Source of the DNA: Geothrix sp. SG200
GTDB taxonomy: Bacteria > Acidobacteriota > Holophagae > Holophagales > Holophagaceae
Reading direction: 5' to 3'
DNA length: 64,000 nucleotides
Assembly: GCF_022808935.1 (NCBI RefSeq)
Contig: NZ_JAKZFR010000001.1
Location: 1-64,000 of the forward strand
The notes beneath the pieces were generated by a model that saw nothing but the letters and a program-made list of their open reading frames with translations, had not been told where the DNA came from and ran no database searches. Shown here piece by piece: positions 55,546 through 62,490 of the stretch (its first letter is position 1; the number at the start of each line of letters is the position of its first letter). Made by a program: the position numbers and the translations under genes.

Positions 55546-56874
55546 CTACTCCCCGAAGTACGCCTGCACGGCATCGATGAGACGGAAGGCCAGATCCTGA
55601 TCCATGCCTTCCACCTGCATGAGCTGCTCGGCAGTGACAGTGTAAAGGGATTTGGCATCGGAATAGCCCGCGGCGGCCAGTCGGTCGGCGAGGGCGGCGT
55701 CCAGCCCCTCGGCCTGGATCTCGTCCAGCAGGGTGGAGGCGGGGGCGGCGGCTTCGGCGGCGGGGGCCGCCTCGGCGCCCATCTCCGGGAGGGCCAGGCC
55801 CATGGCGACTTCGGCCTCGCGGCGCTTGTCGGCCTCGCTGCGGACGTCGATGTTCCAGCCCGTGAGCTTGGCGGCCAGGCGGACGTTCTGGCCCCGCTTG
55901 CCGATGGCGACGCTGAGCTGCTCGTCGTCCACGACCACCTCGACCCGGTGGGCCTCGGGGTCCACCAGGTTCACCCGGATGGACTTGGCGGGGTTCAGGG
56001 CGTTGGCGATGAACTGGGCCGCGTCATCCGAGAAGCGCACGATGTCGATCTTCTCGTTCTTCAGCTCGCGGATGATGGCCTGCACGCGGCTGCCCTTGAG
56101 GCCCACGCAGGCGCCCACGGGATCGACATCCGGATCGAGGCTGTGGACGGCCACCTTGGCCCGGTCGCCGGCCTCGCGCACGCAGTTGCGGATGACCACG
56201 GTGCCGTCGTGGATTTCGGGCACCTCGTTCTCGAAGAGCTTGATGAGCAGCCGCGGATCCGTGCGGCTGACCTGCACCTGGGGATCCTTGGCGCTGCGGT
56301 CGACGCTCACGATGACGACCTTGATGCGCTGGCCCTTGTCGAAGCGGTCGCCGCGCAGCGCCTCGGAGCGGCGCAGCATGGCCTCGACGCGGTCGATCTC
56401 GAGGATGATGGCGCTCTTCTCGAAGCGCTTGACCTCGGCCACCACCACCTCGCCGATGCGGTCGGCGAACTCGGTGAAGATGCGCTCGCGTTCGGCCTCG
56501 CGGACCTTCTGCACCAGCACCTGCTTGGCGGCCTGGGCGGCGATGCGGCCGAGCTGGCTGGTGTCCTGGGGCAGCCAGAGGGTGTCGCCCTCGGCCGCGT
56601 CCGGGTTCAGCGTCTGGGCTTCCGCCAGGCTGATCTCCAGGTCCTCCTCCTCGACCTCGGCCACCACCTGCTTCAGGGCGTAGACGTGGAACTCGCCGGT
56701 CTCCCGGTCCATCTGGGCCTGGAAGTTGCCGTAGAAATCCTGGGCATTGAAGAACTTGTCCGCGGCCTTGGCCAGGGCCTCCTCCACCGCCGCGAAGACA
56801 TCTTCCTCGTTGATGCCCTTCTCGGCGGCGATCATCTTCACGCTGTCGAAAAAGGTCGTTGCCACGTTCGCCAT
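55546..56874 (-). CDS. nusA: Transcription termination/antitermination protein NusA
   Basis: NusA binds RNA polymerase and nascent RNA. The 442-residue protein has the N-terminal polymerase-binding domain (1-125), S1 domain (about 130-195), KH1/KH2 ([18 protein letters not shown] about 258; [21 protein letters not shown] about 335) and an Ala-rich link to a C-terminal helix-hairpin-helix part ([17 protein letters not shown]). It lies 1 bp after rimP, as in most bacteria. Confidence 0.97.
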   Translation of the reverse strand: MANVATTFFDSVKMIAAEKGINEEDVFAAVEEALAKAADKFFNAQDFYGNFQAQMDRETGEFHVYALKQVVAEVEEEDLEISLAEAQTLNPDAAEGDTLWLPQDTSQLGRIAAQAAKQVLVQKVREAERERIFTEFADRIGEVVVAEVKRFEKSAIILEIDRVEAMLRRSEALRGDRFDKGQRIKVVIVSVDRSAKDPQVQVSRTDPRLLIKLFENEVPEIHDGTVVIRNCVREAGDRAKVAVHSLDPDVDPVGACVGLKGSRVQAIIRELKNEKIDIVRFSDDAAQFIANALNPAKSIRVNLVDPEAHRVEVVVDDEQLSVAIGKRGQNVRLAAKLTGWNIDVRSEADKRREAEVAMGLALPEMGAEAAPAAEAAAPASTLLDEIQAEGLDAALADRLAAAGYSDAKSLYTVTAEQLMQVEGMDQDLAFRLIDAVQAYFGE

Positions 56875-56875
56875 C

Positions 56876-57445
56876 TCAGGCCTCCTCGTCCTCGACGGCG
56901 CTTGTCTCTACGCCATCGGCATCGGGTACTTCAGTCAAACGGGCGGCCAGGTGCTTCGGCCGCGGGGTCTTGTCCTCATCGAAGGGCGCCAGGCGCGCCT
57001 TCTGGATGGACTCAAGGGGAATGCTCTTGAGGACGCCGTCCTCTTCCAGGGTGACGCTGGCGCCCTCCACGGGGCCGATCCAGCCCTTGAAGCGCTTCTG
57101 GCCGTTGATGGGCGCGGCGGTCTGAACGCGGCAGAGCCGGCCTGCGAAGCGGCGGAAGTGCTCGGCCTTGACCAGGGGGCGCTCCATGCCCGGGCTGCTG
57201 ACCTCGACGCCGAGCTTCTCCCGCAGGTCGGGGAACTCCACGTCCATCCAGAGCAGCAGGCCCTCGTGGGCGGCGGTGCAGTCGTCCAGGGTGACCCTGC
57301 GGCCGCTGGTGGCGCCATCCAGGTGGTCGATGTAGAGGCGCAGCACCTCGTCCCGGCCTTCGCGGGCCAGCTCCAGGTGCACCAGCTCATAGCCCAGCAG
57401 GGCCAGCTGACGCTCGAGGAGGGGTTGCGCTTTCTTCAGATCCAC
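56876..57445 (-). CDS. rimP: Ribosome maturation factor RimP
   Basis: RimP helps mature the 30S subunit. The 189-residue protein has the N-terminal domain (LGYELVHLELAREGRDEVLRLYID, cited by its ends LGYELVHL and LRLYID), the conserved LEVSSPG-like VEVSSPGMERPLVK (about 78-91) and the SH3-like second domain. The last 30 residues are acidic. It starts with GTG at 57445, with GGAG 5 nt upstream. Confidence 0.95.
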   Translation of the reverse strand: MDLKKAQPLLERQLALLGYELVHLELAREGRDEVLRLYIDHLDGATSGRRVTLDDCTAAHEGLLLWMDVEFPDLREKLGVEVSSPGMERPLVKAEHFRRFAGRLCRVQTAAPINGQKRFKGWIGPVEGASVTLEEDGVLKSIPLESIQKARLAPFDEDKTPRPKHLAARLTEVPDADGVETSAVEDEEA

Positions 57446-57465
57446 GAAGGCTCCGGGTCAACAAC

Positions 57466-57488
57466 AAAAAAGGTGGGCCGAACCCACC
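57466..57488 (-). terminator. Terminator-like hairpin in the rimP leader (possible attenuator)
   Basis: On the minus strand GGTGGG and CCCACC pair over a 5-base loop (TTCGG) and are followed by TTTTTTGTTGTT. It lies between the promoter and the rimP start, 20 bp before the GTG, and no gene precedes it. So it probably ends part of the operon transcripts early. Confidence 0.7.
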
Positions 57489-57535
57489 CAGTCTTGGCAC
57501 CCGAGTCCGGGAGGCCATGGCCGAATTGACCTATG

Positions 57536-57564
57536 AGTCTAGCGCGATGTGCAAGGGTTCTCAA
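57536..57564 (-). promoter_or_regulatory. Promoter of rimP-nusA-infB
   Basis: TTGAGA (57559-57564) and TAGACT (57536-57541) on the minus strand are exactly 17 bases apart, with one and two mismatches to consensus. Transcription would start near 57529, giving a leader of about 84 nt that contains the terminator-like hairpin. Confidence 0.65.
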
Positions 57565-57688
57565 GGCCGGGAACGCATCCGGGGGTGCCGGGCCCCGGCC
57601 CTCGGCGGGCCCGCCCTCGGAGGGCCGGGCCGGCTGGTAGGCTGGATTGGGGGCTGGCGGGTCCCCTTTTACCCGGGAAGGATGGCCC

Positions 57689-58603
57689 ATGGCTCAGGTG
57701 CTGGACGGCAAGGCGCATGCGGACCGCATGCTGGAGGTGGTTCGCCAGGGCGTGGAGGCCCGGCTGGCTGAAGGGAAGCGCGCCCCGGCCCTGGCCGTGG
57801 TGCTGGTGGGCGACGATCCCGCCAGCCACGTCTATGTGCGGAACAAGTCGGCGGCCTGTGCCAAGGTGGGCATCACCTCCCTGGAACACCGGCTGGCCGC
57901 GGACACGCCCCAGGCCGTGCTGGACGACCTCATCGACCGCCTGAACGCCGATCCCGGGGTGGACGGGATCCTGGTGCAGCTGCCCCTGCCCAAGGGCCTG
58001 GATTCCAAGCGGGCCCTGCACCGCATCAGTCCCGCCAAGGACGTGGACGGCTTCCACCCGGTGAACCAGGGCCTCCTGCTGGAGGGCCTGCCGGGCCTGC
58101 GCCCCTGCACGCCCAGCGCCTGCATGTCCCTCCTGGCCCACCATGGCCTGGAGCTGAAGGGCCTGCGGGCCGTGGTGCTGGGCCGCAGCGAGATCGTGGG
58201 CAAGCCCATGGCCCTCATGCTGCTCGAGAAGCACGCCACCGTGACCATCGCCCACAGCCGCACCAGGGACCTGCCCGCCGTCTGCCGCGAGGCGGACCTG
58301 CTGGTGGCCGCCGTGGGCAAGCCGGGCCTCGTGGAGGGCTCCTGGATCAAGCCGGGCGCTGTGGTGGTGGACGTGGGCATCAACCGCGTGGACGACCTCG
58401 TCCTGGGCGAGCGCATCTTCGCCGCCGAGCCCAAGAAGCTGGAGACACTGATGGCCAAGGGCGCCGTCCTCTGCGGCGACGTGCGCTACGGCGAGGCCAT
58501 GCAGGTGGCCTCCGCCGTGACGCCCGTCCCCGGCGGCGTCGGCCCCCTCACCATCGCGGGCCTGCTGACCAACACCCTCCAGGCGGCGAATCAGCCAGGC
58601 TGA
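57689..58603 (+). CDS. folD: Methylenetetrahydrofolate dehydrogenase/cyclohydrolase FolD
   Basis: FolD interconverts methylene-, methenyl- and formyl-tetrahydrofolate. The 304-residue protein has VGDDPASHVYVRNKSAACAKVGI (about 36-58, with catalytic Lys in the YVRNK motif), GILVQLPLPKGLD (about 95) and GRSEIVGKPMALMLL (about 170-184), the two family signatures, and VGINRV, TPVPGGVGPLTIAGLL near the end. ATG at 57689 has GGAAGG 8 nt upstream. Confidence 0.97.
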   Translation: MAQVLDGKAHADRMLEVVRQGVEARLAEGKRAPALAVVLVGDDPASHVYVRNKSAACAKVGITSLEHRLAADTPQAVLDDLIDRLNADPGVDGILVQLPLPKGLDSKRALHRISPAKDVDGFHPVNQGLLLEGLPGLRPCTPSACMSLLAHHGLELKGLRAVVLGRSEIVGKPMALMLLEKHATVTIAHSRTRDLPAVCREADLLVAAVGKPGLVEGSWIKPGAVVVDVGINRVDDLVLGERIFAAEPKKLETLMAKGAVLCGDVRYGEAMQVASAVTPVPGGVGPLTIAGLLTNTLQAANQPG

Positions 58604-58630
58604 GGGACGTGCTTCGCCCCTGACGGTCGT

Positions 58631-58905
58631 GTGGCATGACCTCCTCGCCGGGTCCCGACTTCGCAGGCTCCCCCGGAGCCTGTTCCGTTGCCCTGCGTTC
58701 CTGTGGCGTGACCTCCTCGCCGGGGCCCGACTCCGCAGGCTCCCCCGGAGCCTGCTCCGTTGCCCTGCGTTCCTGTGGCATGACCTCCTCGCGGGGTCCC
58801 GACTTCGCGGGCTCCCCCGGAGCCTGCTCTGTTGCTCCGTGTTCCTGTGGCGTGACCTCCTCGCCGGGGCCCGACTCCGCAGGCTCCCCCGGAGCCTGCT
58901 CCGTC
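58631..58905. repeat. Four 72-bp tandem repeats between folD and fabG
   Basis: Units begin at 58631, 58703, 58775 and 58847, exactly 72 bp apart; the last is cut at about 58905. Each holds GACCTCCTCGCCGGG and a hairpin CAGGCTCC-CCC-GGAGCCTG with an 8-bp stem. Alternate units are more alike (TCCCGACTTCG versus CCCGACTCCG), which suggests duplication of a pair. On the minus strand one unit equals 24 codons, but no start or ribosome site supports a gene. The 315 bases between the convergent genes hold nothing else. Confidence 0.93.
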
Positions 58906-58918
58906 ACCCGGCGGTCGG

Positions 58919-59677
58919 TCAGGGGCAGAGCCCGCCATCCACGTTGATGATCTGGCCGCTCATGTAGCTGGCCCAGTCGGAGCAGAGGAAGGCCACGACG
59001 CTGGCGACCTCCTCGGGCTCGCCTTCGCGCTTGAGGATGGTGGGGGCGAGGAGGTCGCGCTTGGCCTCCTCCGAGACGTCTGCCGTCAGCTCGGTGTGGA
59101 TGAACCCGGGATTCACGGCGTTCACCAGGACGCCGAAGGGGGCCACCTCGCGGGCCAGGCTCTTGGTGAGGGACATGACGGCACCCTTGCTGGCGCCGTA
59201 GTTGGTCTGGCCGGCCATGCCGATGATGCCGGTGGGGCTCACGATGTTGACGACGCGCCCCCACTTGCGGGCCATCATGCCCCGCACAAAGGCCTTGGTG
59301 GCGTACACGGTACCCCGGAGGTTCACGTCCATGACCTCCTCCCACTTCGCGTCGCCCATGAGGATGAAGGGGCCATCCTTCCGCGTCCCGGCGTTGTTCA
59401 CGAGGATGTCCACGGGTCCCAGTTCGGCCTTCACGCGGTCGGCGGCAGCTTCCAGCTCGGCCTTCGCGCGGACGTCGGCCAGCACGGCCATGGCCCGGCG
59501 GCCCATGCCGCGGACCTCCGCCGCCACGGCCTCTGCCAAGTCCTGGTTCTTCTGGGCGTGCACCACCACGTCCGCGCCCCATCGGGCCAGCTCCACGGCG
59601 ATGGCCCGGCCGATGCCCCGGGAGGAACCGGTGACGAAGGCGATGCGGCCGAGCAGGGGTGGCTGGTTGAAGGGCAT
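58919..59677 (-). CDS. fabG: 3-oxoacyl-ACP reductase-like SDR
   Basis: A 252-residue classical SDR. It has the TGxxxGIG cofactor motif (FVTGSSRGIGRAIA, about 14-27), NNAGT (about 93), catalytic Ser in NIVSPTGIIG, YGASK (about 158-162) and the C-terminal GQIINVDGGLCP end typical of FabG. It probably reduces a 3-oxoacyl thioester, but as it stands alone, apart from other fab genes, a secondary role is possible. The start at MPFNQPP is set by the family length. Confidence 0.87.
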   Translation of the reverse strand: MPFNQPPLLGRIAFVTGSSRGIGRAIAVELARWGADVVVHAQKNQDLAEAVAAEVRGMGRRAMAVLADVRAKAELEAAADRVKAELGPVDILVNNAGTRKDGPFILMGDAKWEEVMDVNLRGTVYATKAFVRGMMARKWGRVVNIVSPTGIIGMAGQTNYGASKGAVMSLTKSLAREVAPFGVLVNAVNPGFIHTELTADVSEEAKRDLLAPTILKREGEPEEVASVVAFLCSDWASYMSGQIINVDGGLCP

Positions 59678-59723
59678 GGCGCGATTCCAGGGCAACGGAT
59701 TAGGATGCCCCATGGGGGAAAGC

Positions 59724-60032
59724 ATGTCCAAGGATCTGGTCAGCCCTGACGCCATGGAGGCCTTCCTGAAGGCGCATCCCGACTGGGTCGCACAGGGGGA
59801 TGCCCATGGCCTGACCCTCCGGCGCCGCTATGTTTTCTCCGCCTACCCGCGAGGCCTGGGCTTCGTCATGGCCGCCGCGGAGCATGCCGAAAAGGTGAAT
59901 CACCACCCGGATCTGACCCTCGGTTACCGCTGGGTCGTGGCGGTCCTCACCACCCATGTGAGCCGCGGGGTCACCCAGCGGGACCTGGACTTGGCCGAGG
60001 CCCTGGACCGGATGTACCAGGAGCACATCTAG
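59724..60032 (+). CDS. phhB: 4a-hydroxytetrahydrobiopterin dehydratase (pterin-4a-carbinolamine dehydratase)
   Basis: This enzyme recycles the pterin cofactor of phenylalanine hydroxylase. The 102-residue protein has the family motif AEKVNHHPDLTLGYRWV (about 52-68) and LTTHVSRGVTQRDLDLA at the end; the three histidines are present. It agrees with the hpd gene in pointing to phenylalanine degradation, though phenylalanine hydroxylase itself is not in the window. An ATG at 59712 is also in frame and stands 5 nt after TAGGAT. Confidence 0.9.
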   Translation: MSKDLVSPDAMEAFLKAHPDWVAQGDAHGLTLRRRYVFSAYPRGLGFVMAAAEHAEKVNHHPDLTLGYRWVVAVLTTHVSRGVTQRDLDLAEALDRMYQEHI

Positions 60033-60047
60033 GCAGGAGACACGGTC

Positions 60048-60503
60048 TCACTGCGCCGGTGAGGTGCGGGGCGGTGGATTGAACCGCTCCTGCATGGACT
60101 GCACCTTGGTGAGGTCCAGCTGCTGGGGGTTCGAGGGATCCGACGCGACCAGCTCGCTCAATTCGATCTTCCCGTGGCTGGGCGGCGGGGCCGCAAAGGC
60201 CCGGACCAGGCGATCCCGCAAAGCCTTGAGCGTGAGGTTGAAGGCCTCGCGCCGAGGTGTGTCCTGGTAGGCCAGATCCCACACCTCCACCGTGGCCCCT
60301 GCGGGCCCCCCAGCGGTGCCCCGCTGGGGGGCCCGCAGGGGCCGGGGGGCTGCATGCAGGATCAGGCTGCCCCAGCACCCGGGCTGGACGAGGCGGAGAT
60401 GCACGATGGGATCGGTGCCCAGATCCGTGTGCAGATCCAGAGTTCCCACCTCCTGGGCCGCCAGGAAGGGCGTGAGGACGACACCGAGCCAGCAGAGGCG
60501 CAT
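60048..60503 (-). CDS. Small secreted protein of unknown function
   Basis: A 151-residue protein with a short signal peptide (MRLCWLGVVLTPFLAAQ). The mature part has a beta-like first half (VGTLDLHTDLGTDPIVHLRL) and a helical second half, and ends Pro-rich. No family is recognised. A perfect 23-bp inverted repeat lies in its middle, coding for RPLRAPQRGTAGGPAG-like residues that look out of place between two ordered halves. Its stop is 15 bp from the pterin dehydratase stop. Confidence 0.65.
   Translation of the reverse strand: MRLCWLGVVLTPFLAAQEVGTLDLHTDLGTDPIVHLRLVQPGCWGSLILHAAPRPLRAPQRGTAGGPAGATVEVWDLAYQDTPRREAFNLTLKALRDRLVRAFAAPPPSHGKIELSELVASDPSNPQQLDLTKVQSMQERFNPPPRTSPAQ
60294..60343. 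repeat. Perfect inverted repeat, 23-bp stem and 4-base loop, inside a coding gene
   Basis: Bases 60294-60316 (starting GGCCCCTGCGGG) are the exact reverse complement of 60321-60343; the loop is TGCC. All 23 pairs match. It is G+C-only apart from two A-T pairs and lies in the secreted-protein gene at 60048-60503. Confidence 0.92.
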
Positions 60504-60537
60504 GGAAGTGGGGTGAGCCGAGTCGGGATGCGGTTCC

Positions 60538-62358
60538 TCAGGACTTCCGGGGCTTGGGTTTCCCGGTACGCGGACCGGGCTTGCTTGCGGGGCGTCCACC
60601 GGGGCCTTCGCGGCGCGGGCCTGCCGGGCGGCTGGTGGCGCTGTAGCTGCGGCGCGGACGATCGTCGCCCTCGTCGCGGCGGGGCCGGGCTGGGCGGTCG
60701 CCGGGGGTGAAGGGCCGGTGGGGCCGCTCGTCGCTGTCGTCGCGCCGCGGGCGGGCGGGGCGCTCGGCGGAGCCGAAGCTGCGGCGCGGACGTTCGTCGC
60801 CCTCGTCACGGCGGGGCCGGGCCGGACGGTCGCCGGGGGTGAAGGGACGGCGGGGCCGCTCGTCGCTGTCGTCGCGCCGGGGGCGGGCGGGGCGCTCGGT
60901 GGAACCGAAGCTGCGGCGAGGACGTTCGTCACTCTCCTCGCGGCGAGGCCGGGCCGGGCGGTCGCCGGGGGTGAAGGGACGGCGGGGCCGCTCATCGCTG
61001 TCGTCGCGCCGCGGGCGGGCGGGGCGCTCGGTGGAACCGAAGCTGCGGCGAGGACGTTCGTCACTCTCCTCGCGGCGAGGCCGGGCCGGGCGGTCGCCGG
61101 GGGTGAAGGGACGGCGGGGCCGCTCGTCGCTGTCGTCGCGCCGCGGGCGGGCGGGGCGCTCGGTGGAGCCGAAGCTGCGGCGCGGACGTTCGTCGCCCTC
61201 GTCACGGCGGGGCCGGGCCGGGCGGTCGCCGGGGGTGAAGGGACGGCGGGGCCGCTCGTCGCCATTGATGGGGCGTGGACGTACGGGCGCTTCCCGCTCA
61301 TCGAACCGCTTGGCGCGGGCCACGCGCTTGAGCTTGTGGTCGCGGCTCTCGGTGGGCTGGAAGATGCCCTCCTCGCCCTTGGCGCCCGTGGCGGCGCGCT
61401 GCAGGCGGGCGGAATTCCGAAGGGCCTTGAGGGCCGCCTCCATGTCCGCGGGCATGGGGGCCGTCACCGTGACCTGCTCCTCGGTGACGGGATGCTTGAA
61501 GCCCAGCAGCTCGGCGTGGAGGGCCTGGCGATCCAGCAGGGGGCTCTCGGTGCCGTAGACCTGGTCGCCCAGCAGGGGGAAGCCGCGGTCCGCGAACTGC
61601 ACGCGGATCTGGTTGCGGCGGCCGGTCTCCAGGCGCACTTCCACCACGGTATGACCGGGCAGACGCTCGATCACGCGGTAGTGGGTGACGGCCTCCTTGG
61701 CGCCGGCGGGCATGCGTTTGCCGCCGCCGGGGCCCTTGCGGACCTTGGCCACGGACATCTTCAGGGACTTGGCGTGCTCGATGAGGTGACCCGCCAGGGT
61801 GCCGCTGTTCTCCGGCAGTTCGCCCACGAGGATGGCGAAGTAGACGCGCTGGAGGCGGTGCAGCTCGAAGTGCTTCTTGAGGCCGTGCAGGGCCTCGGGG
61901 GTCTTGGCGAAGACCAGCACGCCGCTGGTGAAGCGGTCGAGGCGGTGGACGATGAAGAGGTTGAACCGCTTGAAGCCGCGGCGGCGGTAGGACTCGGTGA
62001 TGGCTTCCGCCAGGCTGGGCTCTCCGCCTTGTTCAGCCGGCACCGTCAGCAGGCCCGCGGGCTTGAACACGAAGAGCAGGTGGTTGTCCTCCCACAGCGT
62101 CTCGTAGGGGCCGGAATTCAGCTTCCTCGGCGCCGGCAGCACCTCGTAGGTGAGCTCGGGATCGAAGACCACCTTCACCGTGTCCCCGGCCTTGAGCCGG
62201 TGGCCGTGCTTCTCGGCGGTCTCGCCGTTCACCGTCACGCAGCGCCCGTCGATGAAGCCCTTGGCCTGCCGGTGGCTGATGACCATCACCTTGTGCAGTT
62301 CTGAAGCCAGGGCCGCGCCCTCCTGCTCCGCCTGCCATTCCCGTTCGATGCGTGCCAT
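60538..62358 (-). CDS. RluA-family pseudouridine synthase with long repeated Arg-rich tail
   Basis: Residues 1 to about 330 are an S4 domain (ISHRQAKGFIDGRCVTVNG, about 27-45) and an RluA/RluD-type catalytic domain with HRLDRFTSG (Asp about 140) and GRRNQIRVQF. From about 365 the protein has ten 22-residue units of two alternating kinds, DERPRRPFTPGDRPARPRR and DERPRRSFGSTERPARPRR, then a basic end. Such Arg-rich disordered tails bind RNA in other proteins. The ATG at 62358 has GGAGG 8 nt upstream; 62376 is another start. The target uridine is unknown. Confidence 0.9.
   Translation of the reverse strand: MARIEREWQAEQEGAALASELHKVMVISHRQAKGFIDGRCVTVNGETAEKHGHRLKAGDTVKVVFDPELTYEVLPAPRKLNSGPYETLWEDNHLLFVFKPAGLLTVPAEQGGEPSLAEAITESYRRRGFKRFNLFIVHRLDRFTSGVLVFAKTPEALHGLKKHFELHRLQRVYFAILVGELPENSGTLAGHLIEHAKSLKMSVAKVRKGPGGGKRMPAGAKEAVTHYRVIERLPGHTVVEVRLETGRRNQIRVQFADRGFPLLGDQVYGTESPLLDRQALHAELLGFKHPVTEEQVTVTAPMPADMEAALKALRNSARLQRAATGAKGEEGIFQPTESRDHKLKRVARAKRFDEREAPVRPRPINGDERPRRPFTPGDRPARPRRDEGDERPRRSFGSTERPARPRRDDSDERPRRPFTPGDRPARPRREESDERPRRSFGSTERPARPRRDDSDERPRRPFTPGDRPARPRREESDERPRRSFGSTERPARPRRDDSDERPRRPFTPGDRPARPRRDEGDERPRRSFGSAERPARPRRDDSDERPHRPFTPGDRPARPRRDEGDDRPRRSYSATSRPAGPRREGPGGRPASKPGPRTGKPKPRKS
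60604..61266 (-). repeat. Ten alternating 66-bp units in the pseudouridine synthase tail
   Basis: The coding sequence has five pairs of 66-bp units (132-bp period). The middle pairs are almost identical at the DNA level, the outer ones differ more, and the last unit is degenerate. The pattern fits expansion by slipped or unequal recombination while keeping the frame. Confidence 0.92.
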
Positions 62359-62439
62359 GGCGACGCCCTCCGTCATCGCCCCCCGTCACTGTCAACGCCG
62401 AGCGGACATCCAGAAGACCATGAAACGCTTTCCCCACCT

Positions 62440-62477
62440 AGCAAAATGGGGAGCGGCTCGCCGCTCCCCATTTTGCT
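62440..62477 (-). terminator. Strong terminator hairpin after the M16 peptidase gene
   Basis: AGCAAAATGGGGAGCGG (62440-62456) and its exact complement (62461-62477) form a 17-bp stem with a 4-base loop; A and T tracts are inside the stem base, so it can act in both directions. It lies 14 bp after the peptidase stop and before the pseudouridine synthase. Confidence 0.85.
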
Positions 62478-62490
62478 GGCGCGGGGAAGA

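Noticed and set aside
52675-57030. A 1451-codon plus-strand open frame antisense to infB and nusA
   Set aside because: It mirrors two certain genes codon by codon in a GC-rich genome, is rich in Gly, Leu, Val and Asp without domain pattern, and has no ribosome site.
57446-57688. tRNA gene (metY-like) before rimP
   Set aside because: No cloverleaf or TTCGAAT-type T-loop could be drawn; only simple hairpins are present.
58631-58905. CRISPR array
   Set aside because: The 72-bp units are repeated over their full length with only scattered changes; there are no spacers and no cas genes.
58591-58938. Minus-strand 24-residue repeat protein in the 72-bp array
   Set aside because: The 72-bp period keeps any frame open, so open reading is expected. 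There is no ribosome site, and the array lies between two convergent gene ends.
60604-61266. CRISPR array
   Set aside because: Units are contiguous without unique spacers and keep the frame of a real gene.
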